Positions 13,401-19,944 of a stretch of DNA of 20,402 nucleotides are shown here, piece by piece (within the stretch, counting starts at the first letter, position 1; every line of letters starts with the position of its first letter). Location: the IMG/VR virus record IMGVR_UViG_3300044695_000171, positions 1-20,402 of that record; one strand, 5' to 3'. The notes beneath the pieces are model-generated. The model searched no databases, was not told the DNA's origin, and saw only the letters and a list, made by a program, of their open reading frames with translations. The DNA is from a virus. Both the position numbers and the translations under genes were made by a program.

Positions 13401-13453
13401 CCGCAAAACTGGAAGCGGCAGAGGCTCGTATCGCAACAATGGAAACCCGTTAA
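10433..13453 (+). CDS. Tail fibre with GNVGIGT modules and S74 self-cleaving chaperone end
   Basis: A 1006-residue fibre protein. The N-terminal part (PFIIADRVRETSTTVGTGSI, GYQTFDAVLDTGDTTYYTVA) is a likely virion-attachment domain. Eight GNVGIGT-type linkers follow, usually in the form ERMRIDASGNVGIGTSSPGA, separating variable beta-rich modules of about 60-125 residues. A ninth is degenerate (SGGGFRIGTS). The end is a Peptidase_S74 intramolecular chaperone: SSDYRLKHDVQSLTGALATI, then FIAHELAEH and VDYSKVVVHLVAAVQEL. In that family a Ser-Lys pair self-cleaves after fibre trimerisation; Ser904 and Lys909 fit the SDxRLK motif and would release about 102 residues. The last 30 residues are a coiled coil. 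The product is probably the receptor-binding fibre. Confidence 0.9.
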   Translation: MPFIIADRVRETSTTVGTGSIALAGAVTGYQTFDAVLDTGDTTYYTVADQGGNNWEVGIGTFTAPSTLARTTILSSSNGGSIVTFGAGIKDVFISLPASKTNVEDQPNLIEVNSSSPALRITQTGTGNALLVEDSANPDSTPFVVTADGNVGIGTTAPSATLNIYNATSSQILTQGDATANIIVNRASSDTGRPGLVIRKSRGTVASPAAVNSGDPLGTIFFQGFGGTNIRSLSQIWGNVETYTSDTDISSNITFLTSPSGSASGVEVMRITSGGNVGIGTSSPGARLDVSSGGNNIVASRSTGGYAAFQRFAPTGQQTYDFYNVNNVEVARITADASNFLSFSTGSSGTERMRIDASGNVGIGTSAPSYKLQTNAGSVGTSISNRADALSLVTTTSNVDLLNFYKVRDGSGSSWETAAWRIQQRIDVTDMGYIQFNGSGLPQGLAFGTSNTERMRIDSSGNVGIGTSSPFARLHVVGTIQAVNGSSAAQIYSDGGAAYFASSGAFPSLFLTNGAERMRIDASGNVGIGTSSPGAKFAVYTSNTDSINGILVAGGATNKTVMLRPSMGAGNNNGIVQAGDGGIIFDGGTFDTGAFVIAPWANATSGIRIVGSTGNVGIGTSSPGTRLTVAAAGESGARFLGNGLTSAGLFVGYNSAAYVFNDSNTPLIFGTNAAERMRITSDGNVGIGTNPGVRLNVLAADGVTNSRFAGASFAVRIVSAPSVGAVIEATNNNEATYQPLLVGGSQVQFTTFGTERARITAAGNVGIGTTSPDTSLGVNGGIRARGGAPGAFGANNNGYSFSGGGGDTDGGMFSSADGQVEFYTNAVERARITSGGGFRIGTSNNATSNGKVPRLYVYETAAQPPIATYVDSTSAANQIAFFNPNGEVGTINTDGFTTGYNTSSDYRLKHDVQSLTGALATIAALKPSTYKWNADDSHGEGFIAHELAEHIPLAVTGEKDAVNEDGSIKPQGVDYSKVVVHLVAAVQELTAKLEAAEARIATMETR
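10877..12960 (+). repeat. Interspersed GNVGIGT-encoding DNA repeats in the fibre gene
   Basis: Copies of a core GGCAACGTCGGCATCGG start at 10877, 11255, 11507, 11813, 12002, 12272, 12479 and 12719. Some carry one or two substitutions, and a decayed copy lies near 12938. Spacing is irregular (378, 252, 306, 189, 270, 207 and 240 bases) but always in-frame. The copies at 11255 and 11813 are identical over about 31 bases. The second fibre gene has matching copies at 15806, 16013 and 16232. Confidence 0.9.
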
Positions 13454-13602
13454 TGAAAATCGACCTCACCCTCCCCGAGATCAACACGATCATGCAGGCG
13501 CTGGGGCAGATGCCCTACGCCTCCGTGTTTGAGCTTGTGACCAAAATCCGCGAGCAGGCGCAGGCCCAAATCGCGCAGCAGCAGGAGGCTTCCGATGCCT
13601 AA
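13453..13602 (+). CDS. Very small conserved-type phage protein (49 aa)
   Basis: A 49-residue frame starting in the TAATG overlap with the fibre stop. The translation begins MKIDLTLPEINTIMQALGQM, continues PYASVFELVTKIREQAQAQ and ends IAQQQEASDA. The pattern, an LTLPEINxIMxALGxMP opening and an amphipathic helix of KIREQ type, recurs as a small gene after fibre genes in environmental phages. I regard it as real despite its size because it is coupled at both ends and supplies AGGAGG (13583-13588) for the next gene. Its function is unknown; it could be a fibre accessory or an assembly factor. Confidence 0.7.
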   Translation: MKIDLTLPEINTIMQALGQMPYASVFELVTKIREQAQAQIAQQQEASDA

Positions 13603-13924
13603 CACCTACGCTTGGATTATTGAGCAGCTTGACTGCTACCCCGAGAAGGATGGCTATACTGATGTGGTCTTTACGGCCCATTGGCGCCTCAACGGCACGG
13701 ACGGCACGAACACCGCGACTGTCTACGGCAGCGTGGGTTTGACCTACGAGGAAGGCACGCCCTTTACGCCCTACGCTGATCTGACGCAGGCTCAGGTCGT
13801 GGGTTGGGTGCAGGCGGCTCTTGGCCCGGAACAGGTGCAGTCGCTGACGGACAATGTGGCGGCGCAGCTTGCTGCTATCGCCAACCCTCCGGTCGTGACG
13901 CCTCCGCTGCCTTGGGCTCCGTGA
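13595..13924 (+). CDS. Conserved small protein, possible fibre accessory
   Basis: A 109-residue protein with NTYAWIIEQLDCYPEKDGYT, DVVFTAHWRLNGTDGTNTAT, VYGSVGLTYEEGTPFTPYAD, LTQAQVVGWVQAALGPEQVQ and a Pro-rich end (NPPVVTPPLPWAP). The family is widespread in tailed phages next to fibre genes. No function is established. Its mixed beta core, helix and Pro-rich tail suggest a fibre-assembly or tail accessory role (inference). The start is fixed by a perfect AGGAGG (13583-13588) 6 bases upstream, and it overlaps the preceding small gene by 8 bases. Confidence 0.78.
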   Translation: MPNTYAWIIEQLDCYPEKDGYTDVVFTAHWRLNGTDGTNTATVYGSVGLTYEEGTPFTPYADLTQAQVVGWVQAALGPEQVQSLTDNVAAQLAAIANPPVVTPPLPWAP

Positions 13925-13946
13925 GCACCTTGGTGTTTGCGCGCTA

Positions 13947-14657
13947 ATGTTTGGCTTTTATGCCTTTAGCGACTCTGCGTTTAGTGGCCTTGCAAACTTC
14001 TATTATGCAAGCGCCACTGACGCGATAGTTCTATCGGATGCTGCCAACAGCACCCTGTCGGGTGTCGCCGCCGCATCGGACACGCTTGTCTTGTCTGATG
14101 TCGCCGCAGGGGTGTTTAGTGGGACTGCAAGCGCCTCTGACACCTTGACCCTTGCTGATGCTGGGGCTGTGGTTCTTGGGTGGTTTGCTGACGCCTCGGA
14201 TACCCTGACGCTGACCGATGCCGGGGCCGCAAACTATAATTTCCTGGGGGCAGCATCTGATACAATAACTTTTACGGATGAGTCCTCGGGAGGTTTTTCC
14301 TTCCTAGAGAGTGTATCAGACTCCATTACCTTTACAGACGCGGCGGTTGGTAGCTTCGCCGCAGCAGTGAGCGCATCTGACGCCATCGTGTTGACGGACC
14401 TTGCGGCTGGCATTTTGGTAATGCCGACGCTGGTTTCCGACTCCATAGTGCTGACGGATGTGGCGGCAAATATCGCTAGCATGCTCGCGTCTGCCTCGGA
14501 TACAATCACCCTCGTAGATGTTGGGGCAGGATACGGAGGGTGGGACCCGATACCGAATCCGAATCCGGGCTGGAATCCGATTATCCCAGGAGAGGGCAGT
14601 CCCTGGACTCCCATTTCCCCCGTGACAGCAACTTGGACCCCAATAGGAAATAGCTGA
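13947..14657 (+). CDS. Repeat protein: nine 20-residue SDTLTLTDA repeats plus W-x-P-I tail
   Basis: A 236-residue protein. Residues 22-201 are nine back-to-back repeats of exactly 20 residues with consensus [SAD][AV]SD[ST][IL][TV][LF][ST]D-x-[AG]-A then a variable hydrophobic stretch; examples are SASDTLTLADAGAVVLGWFA and DASDTLTLTDAGAANYNFLG. Strict periodicity with alternating hydrophobic residues and conserved Asp suggests a beta-solenoid or stacked beta repeat. The C-terminal 40 residues carry four W-x-P-I motifs (WDPI, WNPI, WTPI, WTPI) about every 10-12 residues. There is no signal peptide or enzyme motif. The position between fibre genes suggests a rod-like virion component. The start lacks a clear ribosome site and lies 22 bases after the previous stop. 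Confidence 0.75.
   Translation: MFGFYAFSDSAFSGLANFYYASATDAIVLSDAANSTLSGVAAASDTLVLSDVAAGVFSGTASASDTLTLADAGAVVLGWFADASDTLTLTDAGAANYNFLGAASDTITFTDESSGGFSFLESVSDSITFTDAAVGSFAAAVSASDAIVLTDLAAGILVMPTLVSDSIVLTDVAANIASMLASASDTITLVDVGAGYGGWDPIPNPNPGWNPIIPGEGSPWTPISPVTATWTPIGNS
14010..14549 (+). repeat. Tandem 60-bp coding repeats, nine units
   Basis: Nine in-frame 60-base units encode the 20-residue repeats of the protein at 13947-14657. The period is exact at protein level, while the DNA copies have diverged clearly. This indicates an old array kept by selection on structure and not a recent slippage product. Confidence 0.85.
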
Positions 14658-14658
14658 G

Positions 14659-15216
14659 ATGAACCCCGAAGATACCCTTCCACTCTCGGACGCAGCCGCC
14701 GCCGGTCTAAATGCTCGCCATGATGCGGCTGACCACATTGGCGTGTCTGGTGTGTTCAAGGTGGTCTGCCACGCGGCTGATGGCTCTGTGCGCTGGGAAG
14801 ACGACCTGAGCAACCTCGTCGTGACGGTTGGCAAGAACGACATTCTCAACCAGTACTTCCGTGGCTCGGCCTACAACGCGGCGTTCTTCGTCGGCCTCAA
14901 GACGGCTGGCTCGATCAGCGCCGCTGATACGATGTCCTCGAAGTCTTGGACCGAGATCACGGCCTACTCGAACGCAACTCGTCCTGCCTTCACGGCTGCG
15001 GTTCCGTCTGGCGGTTCGACCGACAACTCGGCCTCCCCGGCTGTGTTTAACATCAACGGCACGGCGACGGTTGGTGGTTGCTTTATTGTGACCGGCACTG
15101 GTGCCAACACCAAGGGCGGCACTACCGGCACGCTCTTCTCTGCGACGGACTTTGCGGTTGCTCGCAGCGTCCTGAGCGGCGATACGCTGACCGTCACCTA
15201 CACCATCTCCTGCTGA
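14659..15216 (+). CDS. Conserved phage virion protein
   Basis: A 185-residue protein. After a Pro/Asp/Ala-rich leader (MNPEDTLPLSDAAAAGLNAR) comes a conserved block: SGVFKVVCHAADGSVRWEDD, LSNLVVTVGKNDILNQYFRG and AYNAAFFVGLKTAGSISAAD. A threonine/serine-rich beta region follows (EITAYSNATRPAFTAAVPSG, GGCFIVTGTGANTKGGTTGT), and the end, LSGDTLTVTYTISC, is strand-like. The KVVCxAADGSVRWED and GTLFSA-type blocks recur in environmental phages and are usually found among tail genes. The function is not demonstrated. The start is one base after the preceding stop, suggesting coupled translation. Confidence 0.78.
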   Translation: MNPEDTLPLSDAAAAGLNARHDAADHIGVSGVFKVVCHAADGSVRWEDDLSNLVVTVGKNDILNQYFRGSAYNAAFFVGLKTAGSISAADTMSSKSWTEITAYSNATRPAFTAAVPSGGSTDNSASPAVFNINGTATVGGCFIVTGTGANTKGGTTGTLFSATDFAVARSVLSGDTLTVTYTISC

Positions 15217-15226
15217 GGTAGGATAA

Positions 15227-17296
15227 ATGCCCAGTACCTTTTCGCCTGCCCTGCGGCTTGAGCTTATCGGAAACGGTGAGCAGGCTGCAAACTGGGGCAA
15301 CACGACGAACACGAACCTGGGCACCCTGCTTGAGCAGGCGATTACCGGCGTCGGCAACATCACTATGGCTGACGCCAACTACACGCTAATTAGTGGCAAC
15401 GGCATTTCAGACGAAGCGCGTAATGCGGTTCTCGTTGTGGCAGGAACGCTTTCTGCCACACGAAACTTGGTCGTCCCGACGAGCAACAAGTTCTACGCCG
15501 TCCGTAATGCGACGACGGGCGGCCAGAGCATTTTGATTAAAACCTCTGCCGGGACTGGCGTCACGCTCGCCAACGGCTTCACGCAGCTTATGTACTGCGA
15601 CGGGACAAACGTCGTACTGGCATCTGTAGCAATCAACTCGACTACCGGGGATATTGCAGCAGGCTCTATCACGGCCTCTAGTGCTGTTATTTCTGCCAAC
15701 AGTTCAACGAGCGCCGTTCGCATTACCCAAATTGGCAGCGGAAACGCTTTGCTAGTTGAAGACAGCGCGAACCCGGATGCGACGCCATTTGTTGTAACGG
15801 CGGATGGCAACGTCGGCATCGGCACGACTTCGCCTTCTGTGAAATTGGACGTTGCCACTGCTGGCTCTAACGTTCAGATCGGGGCGACGGACGGGACCGT
15901 TATTCAGCGCGTTGGCTATTGCGGCTTCGGGAATGCATTCTCGGGGACGGCATCGAACCACCCTTACGTCCTACTTACCAACGACGCCGAACGCATGCGT
16001 ATCGGCGCCAACGGCAATGTCGGCATTGGTACAGCATCGCCCGGATCAAGCCTTGAAGTTAATGGCGGTATCCGCGCTAGGGGAGGCGCGCCTGGGTCTG
16101 GAGGAATAAACAACAACGGCTACGCGTTTAATGGCAACAGCGGCGACAACGATTCTGGTATGTTTTCGTCCCTTGATGGGCAAGTGGAGTTTTATACAAA
16201 TAGCGTTGAACATGTTAGAATTACTCCTACCGGCAACGTCGGCATCGGCACAACTTCTCCCACCAACAAACTGACTGTAAGCGGCAACGCCAACGTCACT
16301 GGATCAATCACTGCTCCTGGCGGCTTCATTGGAAACGCTACAAGCGCAACCACAGCTACCACAGCCACTACCGCCACTACCGCCACAAACGTAAGCGGCG
16401 TTGTCGCTATCGCAAATGGCGGCACTGGAGCCACGACAGAGAGCGCCGCAAGGACTGCACTTGGCGCAACCACGGTTGGTAGCGCGGTCTTTACGGCAGT
16501 TGATTCTGCTGCTGCCCGTACTGCGATTAGCTCTGCCGCTTCTGGCGCTGTCGGCTCTTCTAACATCACCATGAATACGTCTCGACTGCTGGGCAGAACC
16601 ACGGCAAGCGCAGGCGCTATTGAAGAGATCAGTGTAGGAACTGGACTTTCTTTGTCTGGCGGCTCACTGACCAATACTCTTAGCGCGGAAGGGCGCCTTC
16701 TCAACGTCCAAGTCTTTACCTCCAGCGGCACCTACACCCGTACTGCCAACGTGACGCGCGCTGTGGTCATCGCTGTGGGTGGTGGCGGTGGTGGCGGCTC
16801 TGGTGGTGGCGGCTCTAATGGTGGCAATGGCGGCACTACTTCGTTTGGATCGCTGGTTAGCGCGGTTGGTGGAACTGGTGGTGTAAGAGGCAGCACAGCT
16901 TTCGTACCCGGCACTGGCGGCGCTGGCGGAACCGGCGGAACCAACGCTACCATTGCGATACCAGGGCAGTCTGGTAGCACTGGCGCTTCGGGCCAAACGG
17001 GCGGCACCGGAGGTGGGCAAGGGGCAGGCAGAGGCGGCTATGTCGCAGGCGGTACTGCCGGGGCTCGTGGCGGCGGCGGTGGCGCTGGTAGTTTTTTTGA
17101 CGGTTGCACTGGTCAGACTTGGGCCGGCGGTGGTGGCGGTCAGGGCGAAACTGGCATTCGCTATCTTGCGTCTGGCCTTGGCGCGACCGAGACAGTGACC
17201 ATTGGTGCTGGCGGAACTGCTGGCAGCAGCGCCCTGGGCGTGCAACCCGGCGCGGTCGGCGGCGCAGGCTACATCATCGTCTACGAGTATTCGTGA
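15227..17296 (+). CDS. Second tail fibre with GNVGIGT modules and glycine-rich tip
   Basis: A 689-residue fibre. The N-terminal 130 residues (LRLELIGNGEQAANWGNTTN, ITMADANYTLISGNGISDEA, LSATRNLVVPTSNKFYAVRN) are a recurrent virion-anchor domain of environmental phage fibres. Three GNVGIGT modules follow from residue 194 onward, then a low-complexity TATTATTATTATN stretch and an ANGGTGATTESAARTALGA fibre-shaft motif. Residues about 491-689 begin VQVFTSSGTYTRTANVTRAV and continue as a poly-Gly domain (GGGGGGGSGGGGSNGGNGG, AGGTGGT, ARGGGGGAGSFFDG). They end GGAGYIIVYEYS. Glycine-rich tips of this kind resemble the polyglycine adhesin of T-even gp38 proteins, which contact the receptor. GAGGTAGGAT upstream is the ribosome site. 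Confidence 0.87.
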   Translation: MPSTFSPALRLELIGNGEQAANWGNTTNTNLGTLLEQAITGVGNITMADANYTLISGNGISDEARNAVLVVAGTLSATRNLVVPTSNKFYAVRNATTGGQSILIKTSAGTGVTLANGFTQLMYCDGTNVVLASVAINSTTGDIAAGSITASSAVISANSSTSAVRITQIGSGNALLVEDSANPDATPFVVTADGNVGIGTTSPSVKLDVATAGSNVQIGATDGTVIQRVGYCGFGNAFSGTASNHPYVLLTNDAERMRIGANGNVGIGTASPGSSLEVNGGIRARGGAPGSGGINNNGYAFNGNSGDNDSGMFSSLDGQVEFYTNSVEHVRITPTGNVGIGTTSPTNKLTVSGNANVTGSITAPGGFIGNATSATTATTATTATTATNVSGVVAIANGGTGATTESAARTALGATTVGSAVFTAVDSAAARTAISSAASGAVGSSNITMNTSRLLGRTTASAGAIEEISVGTGLSLSGGSLTNTLSAEGRLLNVQVFTSSGTYTRTANVTRAVVIAVGGGGGGGSGGGGSNGGNGGTTSFGSLVSAVGGTGGVRGSTAFVPGTGGAGGTGGTNATIAIPGQSGSTGASGQTGGTGGGQGAGRGGYVAGGTAGARGGGGGAGSFFDGCTGQTWAGGGGGQGETGIRYLASGLGATETVTIGAGGTAGSSALGVQPGAVGGAGYIIVYEYS

Positions 17297-17373
17297 TGCT
17301 GCTGTCGATGCTCGCGCCGCCCGGCGCTCCTAATCCCGAAAGCCTCATAAAGCTCTACTCGGAGAATAAGCCC

Positions 17374-17595
17374 ATGAACTACTGCATGGTGCAGAACGCC
17401 GTCGTCGTGAACATCATCGACTGGGATGGCGTCACGCCCTACGCGCCGCCGGAAGGCTGCGAACTGTATCCCTGGGATGGTCCGGTCAGCATCGGCTGGG
17501 CTTGGGTGGATGGCGCGCCGGTTGATCCGAATCCGCCGCCGCCTCCTTCTGAGCCTGTTGCGCCGCCCGAAGGTGGTGGCCCAGCGGTTCTCTAA
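17374..17595 (+). CDS. Small fibre-accessory-type protein with Pro-rich end
   Basis: A 73-residue protein starting MNYCMVQNAVVVNIIDWDGV, followed by APPEGCELYPWDGPVSIGWA and a Pro-rich tail (VDPNPPPPPSEPVAPPEGGG). The opening Y-x-M/I-V-x-x-x-VVVNIIxWDG is a recurrent pattern in small tail-associated phage proteins. I choose the ATG at 17374 because GGAG (17361-17364) lies 9 bases upstream. The same frame has an ATG at 17296, overlapping the fibre stop as TGATG, which would add 26 residues (MLLSMLAPPGAPNPESLIKL and so on) and may be the real start. Its role is unknown. Confidence 0.72.
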   Translation: MNYCMVQNAVVVNIIDWDGVTPYAPPEGCELYPWDGPVSIGWAWVDGAPVDPNPPPPPSEPVAPPEGGGPAVL

Positions 17596-17861
17596 TGCTA
17601 GAAGCCAAACCCTTCACACTCGGCAAGCTGATGGGGTCGATCTACGACTTCCCTGAAGTTAGCGATATGCTGCCCATGCATACGCACACAGAGGCTGATG
17701 TACATATAACTGTCGTATCAAGGGGCTCGTTCCTTACTCGTGGGACAGGATGGGAACGTGAAGTTAAGGCTGGCGATGTGCTAGACTGGCGTCCCAATGA
17801 ACCCCATGAGTTCGTGGCGCTCGAAGCCCAATCGCGCCTCGTGAACATCGTGAAGGCGTAA
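17595..17861 (+). CDS. Cupin-fold protein in the fibre region
   Basis: An 88-residue single-domain cupin. Motif 1 is [17 protein letters not shown] (His29, His31, His37, Gly44) and motif 2 is [18 protein letters not shown] with His71, followed by the closing strand SRLVNIVKA. His29, His31 and His71 are the expected metal ligands. Cupins of this size often bind small ligands or sugars without being enzymes. The position, directly after the fibre genes and coupled by a TAATG overlap, suggests a virion or fibre-modifying role, which is inference. The length is short for a cupin but both motifs are complete. Confidence 0.8.
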   Translation: MLEAKPFTLGKLMGSIYDFPEVSDMLPMHTHTEADVHITVVSRGSFLTRGTGWEREVKAGDVLDWRPNEPHEFVALEAQSRLVNIVKA

Positions 17862-17862
17862 G

Positions 17863-19944
17863 ATGCCACTCACCAAGCTCCAATTCGCGCCTGGGGTTAT
17901 GCACGACGGGTCTCGGTACTCTACGTCCGGGTCTTGGTCCGACTCCGACAAAGTGCGCTTTCGCTCCACATTCCCGGAGAAGATTGGAGGCTGGCAGCGC
18001 GCAACCCTACAGGCGTTTCTTGGCACGGCCAGGAACCTGTTTCCGTTCTCCGATTTGACGGGCAGCTACTTTCTTGGGATTGGCACGAACCTCAAGTACT
18101 ACATCGAGCGCGGCGGCACGCTCTACGATATCACGCCTATTCGGGCGACGATCACGCAGAGCAACCCCTTTTCCACGACGAGCGGCTCAACGACAGTCAC
18201 TGTGACGATCCCCAGTCACGGAGCGTTCCTAGGTGACTTCGTGACCTTCTCTGGTGCGAGTGCTGTTGGTGGTCTGACCCTGAATGGCGAGTTCCAGATT
18301 GTCGATGTGATTACGTCGGCCACGTTCACCATCACGGCTCCGTCTGCCGCATCTTCTACGGCGACTGGCGGCGGTTCCGTCACGGCGGTCTTCCAAATCA
18401 ACACTGGTTTGGACACGACGCTGTATGCGAACGGCTGGGGCGCTGGTACTTGGGGCGGCGTTCTGCCCGGAACCAGTGTTACCTTCACGGGCTCCATCAG
18501 CGGCACAACGCTGACCGTCTCGGCGGTCTCGTCTGGAACTTTGGCTATTGGGCAGTTGGTTACTGGAACCGGCGTGTCGGCTAGTCCCCCTGGTTCTTCT
18601 GCCACATACATCACGGCGCTTGGAACAGGCACTGGCGGCGTCGGCACTTACACAGTCAGCGTGTCGCAGACTGTTTCCTCAACGACGATGTTCGCTTTTA
18701 GCGGCACGGGCTGGGGCGCTGCTTCTAATACCCAGGTTGCAGGGACGCGACTGCGCCTGTGGTCTGCCGATAACTTCGGGCAGAACCTTGTCATCAATCC
18801 TCGTGATGCTGCCATCTACTACTGGGCAAACTCTAGCGGCCTTGGCTCTAGAGCGGTGCTTTTGTCGTCTCTTGGTGGAGCGTCTGATGTCCCAGGAATT
18901 GCGCGACAGATCATTGTCTCCGATCTAGACCGGAAGGTTATCGCATTCGGCTGCTCGGATATCGTGACTGGCGTTCAGGATCGCCTTTTGATCCGCTGGT
19001 CTGATACGGAGAACCCTGCCGTTTGGACTCCTTTGGAGACCAACTCCGCTGGCGGCATTCGCATTCCAACCGGCACTGAGTTTGTGTCTGCCATCGAGAC
19101 CAAGCAGGAGATTCTTGTTTGGACTGATGATGCCCTTCACTCTCTGCGCTACATTGGCGCTCCGTTTGAATACTCAATTGCGCGTATCGCCCTGACTTCA
19201 CTTCTGGCTCCACAGGCCGTTGTGTCTGCAAACGACGTGACGTTCTGGATGGGGCAGAATGGATTCTTCCAGTACGACGGTCGCGCGATTGGCCTGCCTT
19301 GCTCGGTCAAGGATTTTGTCTTCAACGACATCAACCTGAACCAAGCCGAGAAGATCACGGCTGGCAGCAATATGTCGTTCAATGAGGTGTGGTGGTTCTA
19401 CCCTTCTGCCAACTCAAACGAGAACAACCGCTACGTTGTCTATAACTACAACGAGCGAGTTTGGACGGTAGGCACAATCGTTCGCACAGCCTGGATTGAC
19501 CGGAGCATTGAGGACTTTCCTCGCGCGGCGTCTGTCGATGGCTATGTCTACTTCCACGAGATCGGGCAGGATGATGGCTCGACCAATCCTCCTTCTCCTG
19601 TCGTGGCCTACATTGAAAGCTCCCCCATTGAGATTGGGCAGGGTGAGCAGTTTGGCTTTGCGTGGCGCATGATTCCTGACTTGGACTTCAGGAACAGTTC
19701 TGCCCTAAGCCCAACGGTGGATTTCGTGCTTGAGGCGCAGGACTTCTCTGGTTCCAACTTCAGCCAGACGGCCAACAACAACACGACCCGAACCGCGACG
19801 CTCCCCATTCAGCAGTTCACGGACCAGACCTTCTTCCGTCTGCGTGGTCGTATGCTAACGCTGCGAGTAAGGAGCGATCAGCTTGGTGTGGCTTGGCGTC
19901 TTGGTGTGCCGCGCGTTGATATCCGGTCGGATGGCCGTCGATGA
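17863..19944 (+). CDS. Tail nozzle / stabilisation protein (P22 gp10-like), with an inserted beta domain
   Basis: A 693-residue protein of a family placed with P22 gp10-type tail stabilisation proteins. It starts [20 protein letters not shown], with [36 protein letters not shown] and [20 protein letters not shown]. It continues with [20 protein letters not shown] and [20 protein letters not shown] and ends with [20 protein letters not shown] and [20 protein letters not shown]. Such proteins cap the connector and form the short tail channel. Residues about 200-280 ([40 protein letters not shown]) look like an inserted Ig-like or adhesin-type module (see findings). GAAGG just upstream of the start is the ribosome site. 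Confidence 0.78.
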   Translation: MPLTKLQFAPGVMHDGSRYSTSGSWSDSDKVRFRSTFPEKIGGWQRATLQAFLGTARNLFPFSDLTGSYFLGIGTNLKYYIERGGTLYDITPIRATITQSNPFSTTSGSTTVTVTIPSHGAFLGDFVTFSGASAVGGLTLNGEFQIVDVITSATFTITAPSAASSTATGGGSVTAVFQINTGLDTTLYANGWGAGTWGGVLPGTSVTFTGSISGTTLTVSAVSSGTLAIGQLVTGTGVSASPPGSSATYITALGTGTGGVGTYTVSVSQTVSSTTMFAFSGTGWGAASNTQVAGTRLRLWSADNFGQNLVINPRDAAIYYWANSSGLGSRAVLLSSLGGASDVPGIARQIIVSDLDRKVIAFGCSDIVTGVQDRLLIRWSDTENPAVWTPLETNSAGGIRIPTGTEFVSAIETKQEILVWTDDALHSLRYIGAPFEYSIARIALTSLLAPQAVVSANDVTFWMGQNGFFQYDGRAIGLPCSVKDFVFNDINLNQAEKITAGSNMSFNEVWWFYPSANSNENNRYVVYNYNERVWTVGTIVRTAWIDRSIEDFPRAASVDGYVYFHEIGQDDGSTNPPSPVVAYIESSPIEIGQGEQFGFAWRMIPDLDFRNSSALSPTVDFVLEAQDFSGSNFSQTANNNTTRTATLPIQQFTDQTFFRLRGRMLTLRVRSDQLGVAWRLGVPRVDIRSDGRR

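Noticed and set aside
14707-15378. A 223-codon minus-strand frame across a gene boundary
   Set aside because: It crosses the end of one good + gene and the start of another, and its translation has no recognisable pattern.
16664-17245. Minus-strand Ala/Ser/Thr-rich frame of 193 codons
   Set aside because: It is the mirror of the GGC/GGT glycine codons of the fibre tip and has no independent support.
17104-17295. Coding continuation upstream of the small protein at 17374
   Set aside because: It is the glycine-rich fibre tip read in a different frame (Trp/Arg-rich), not a real extension.
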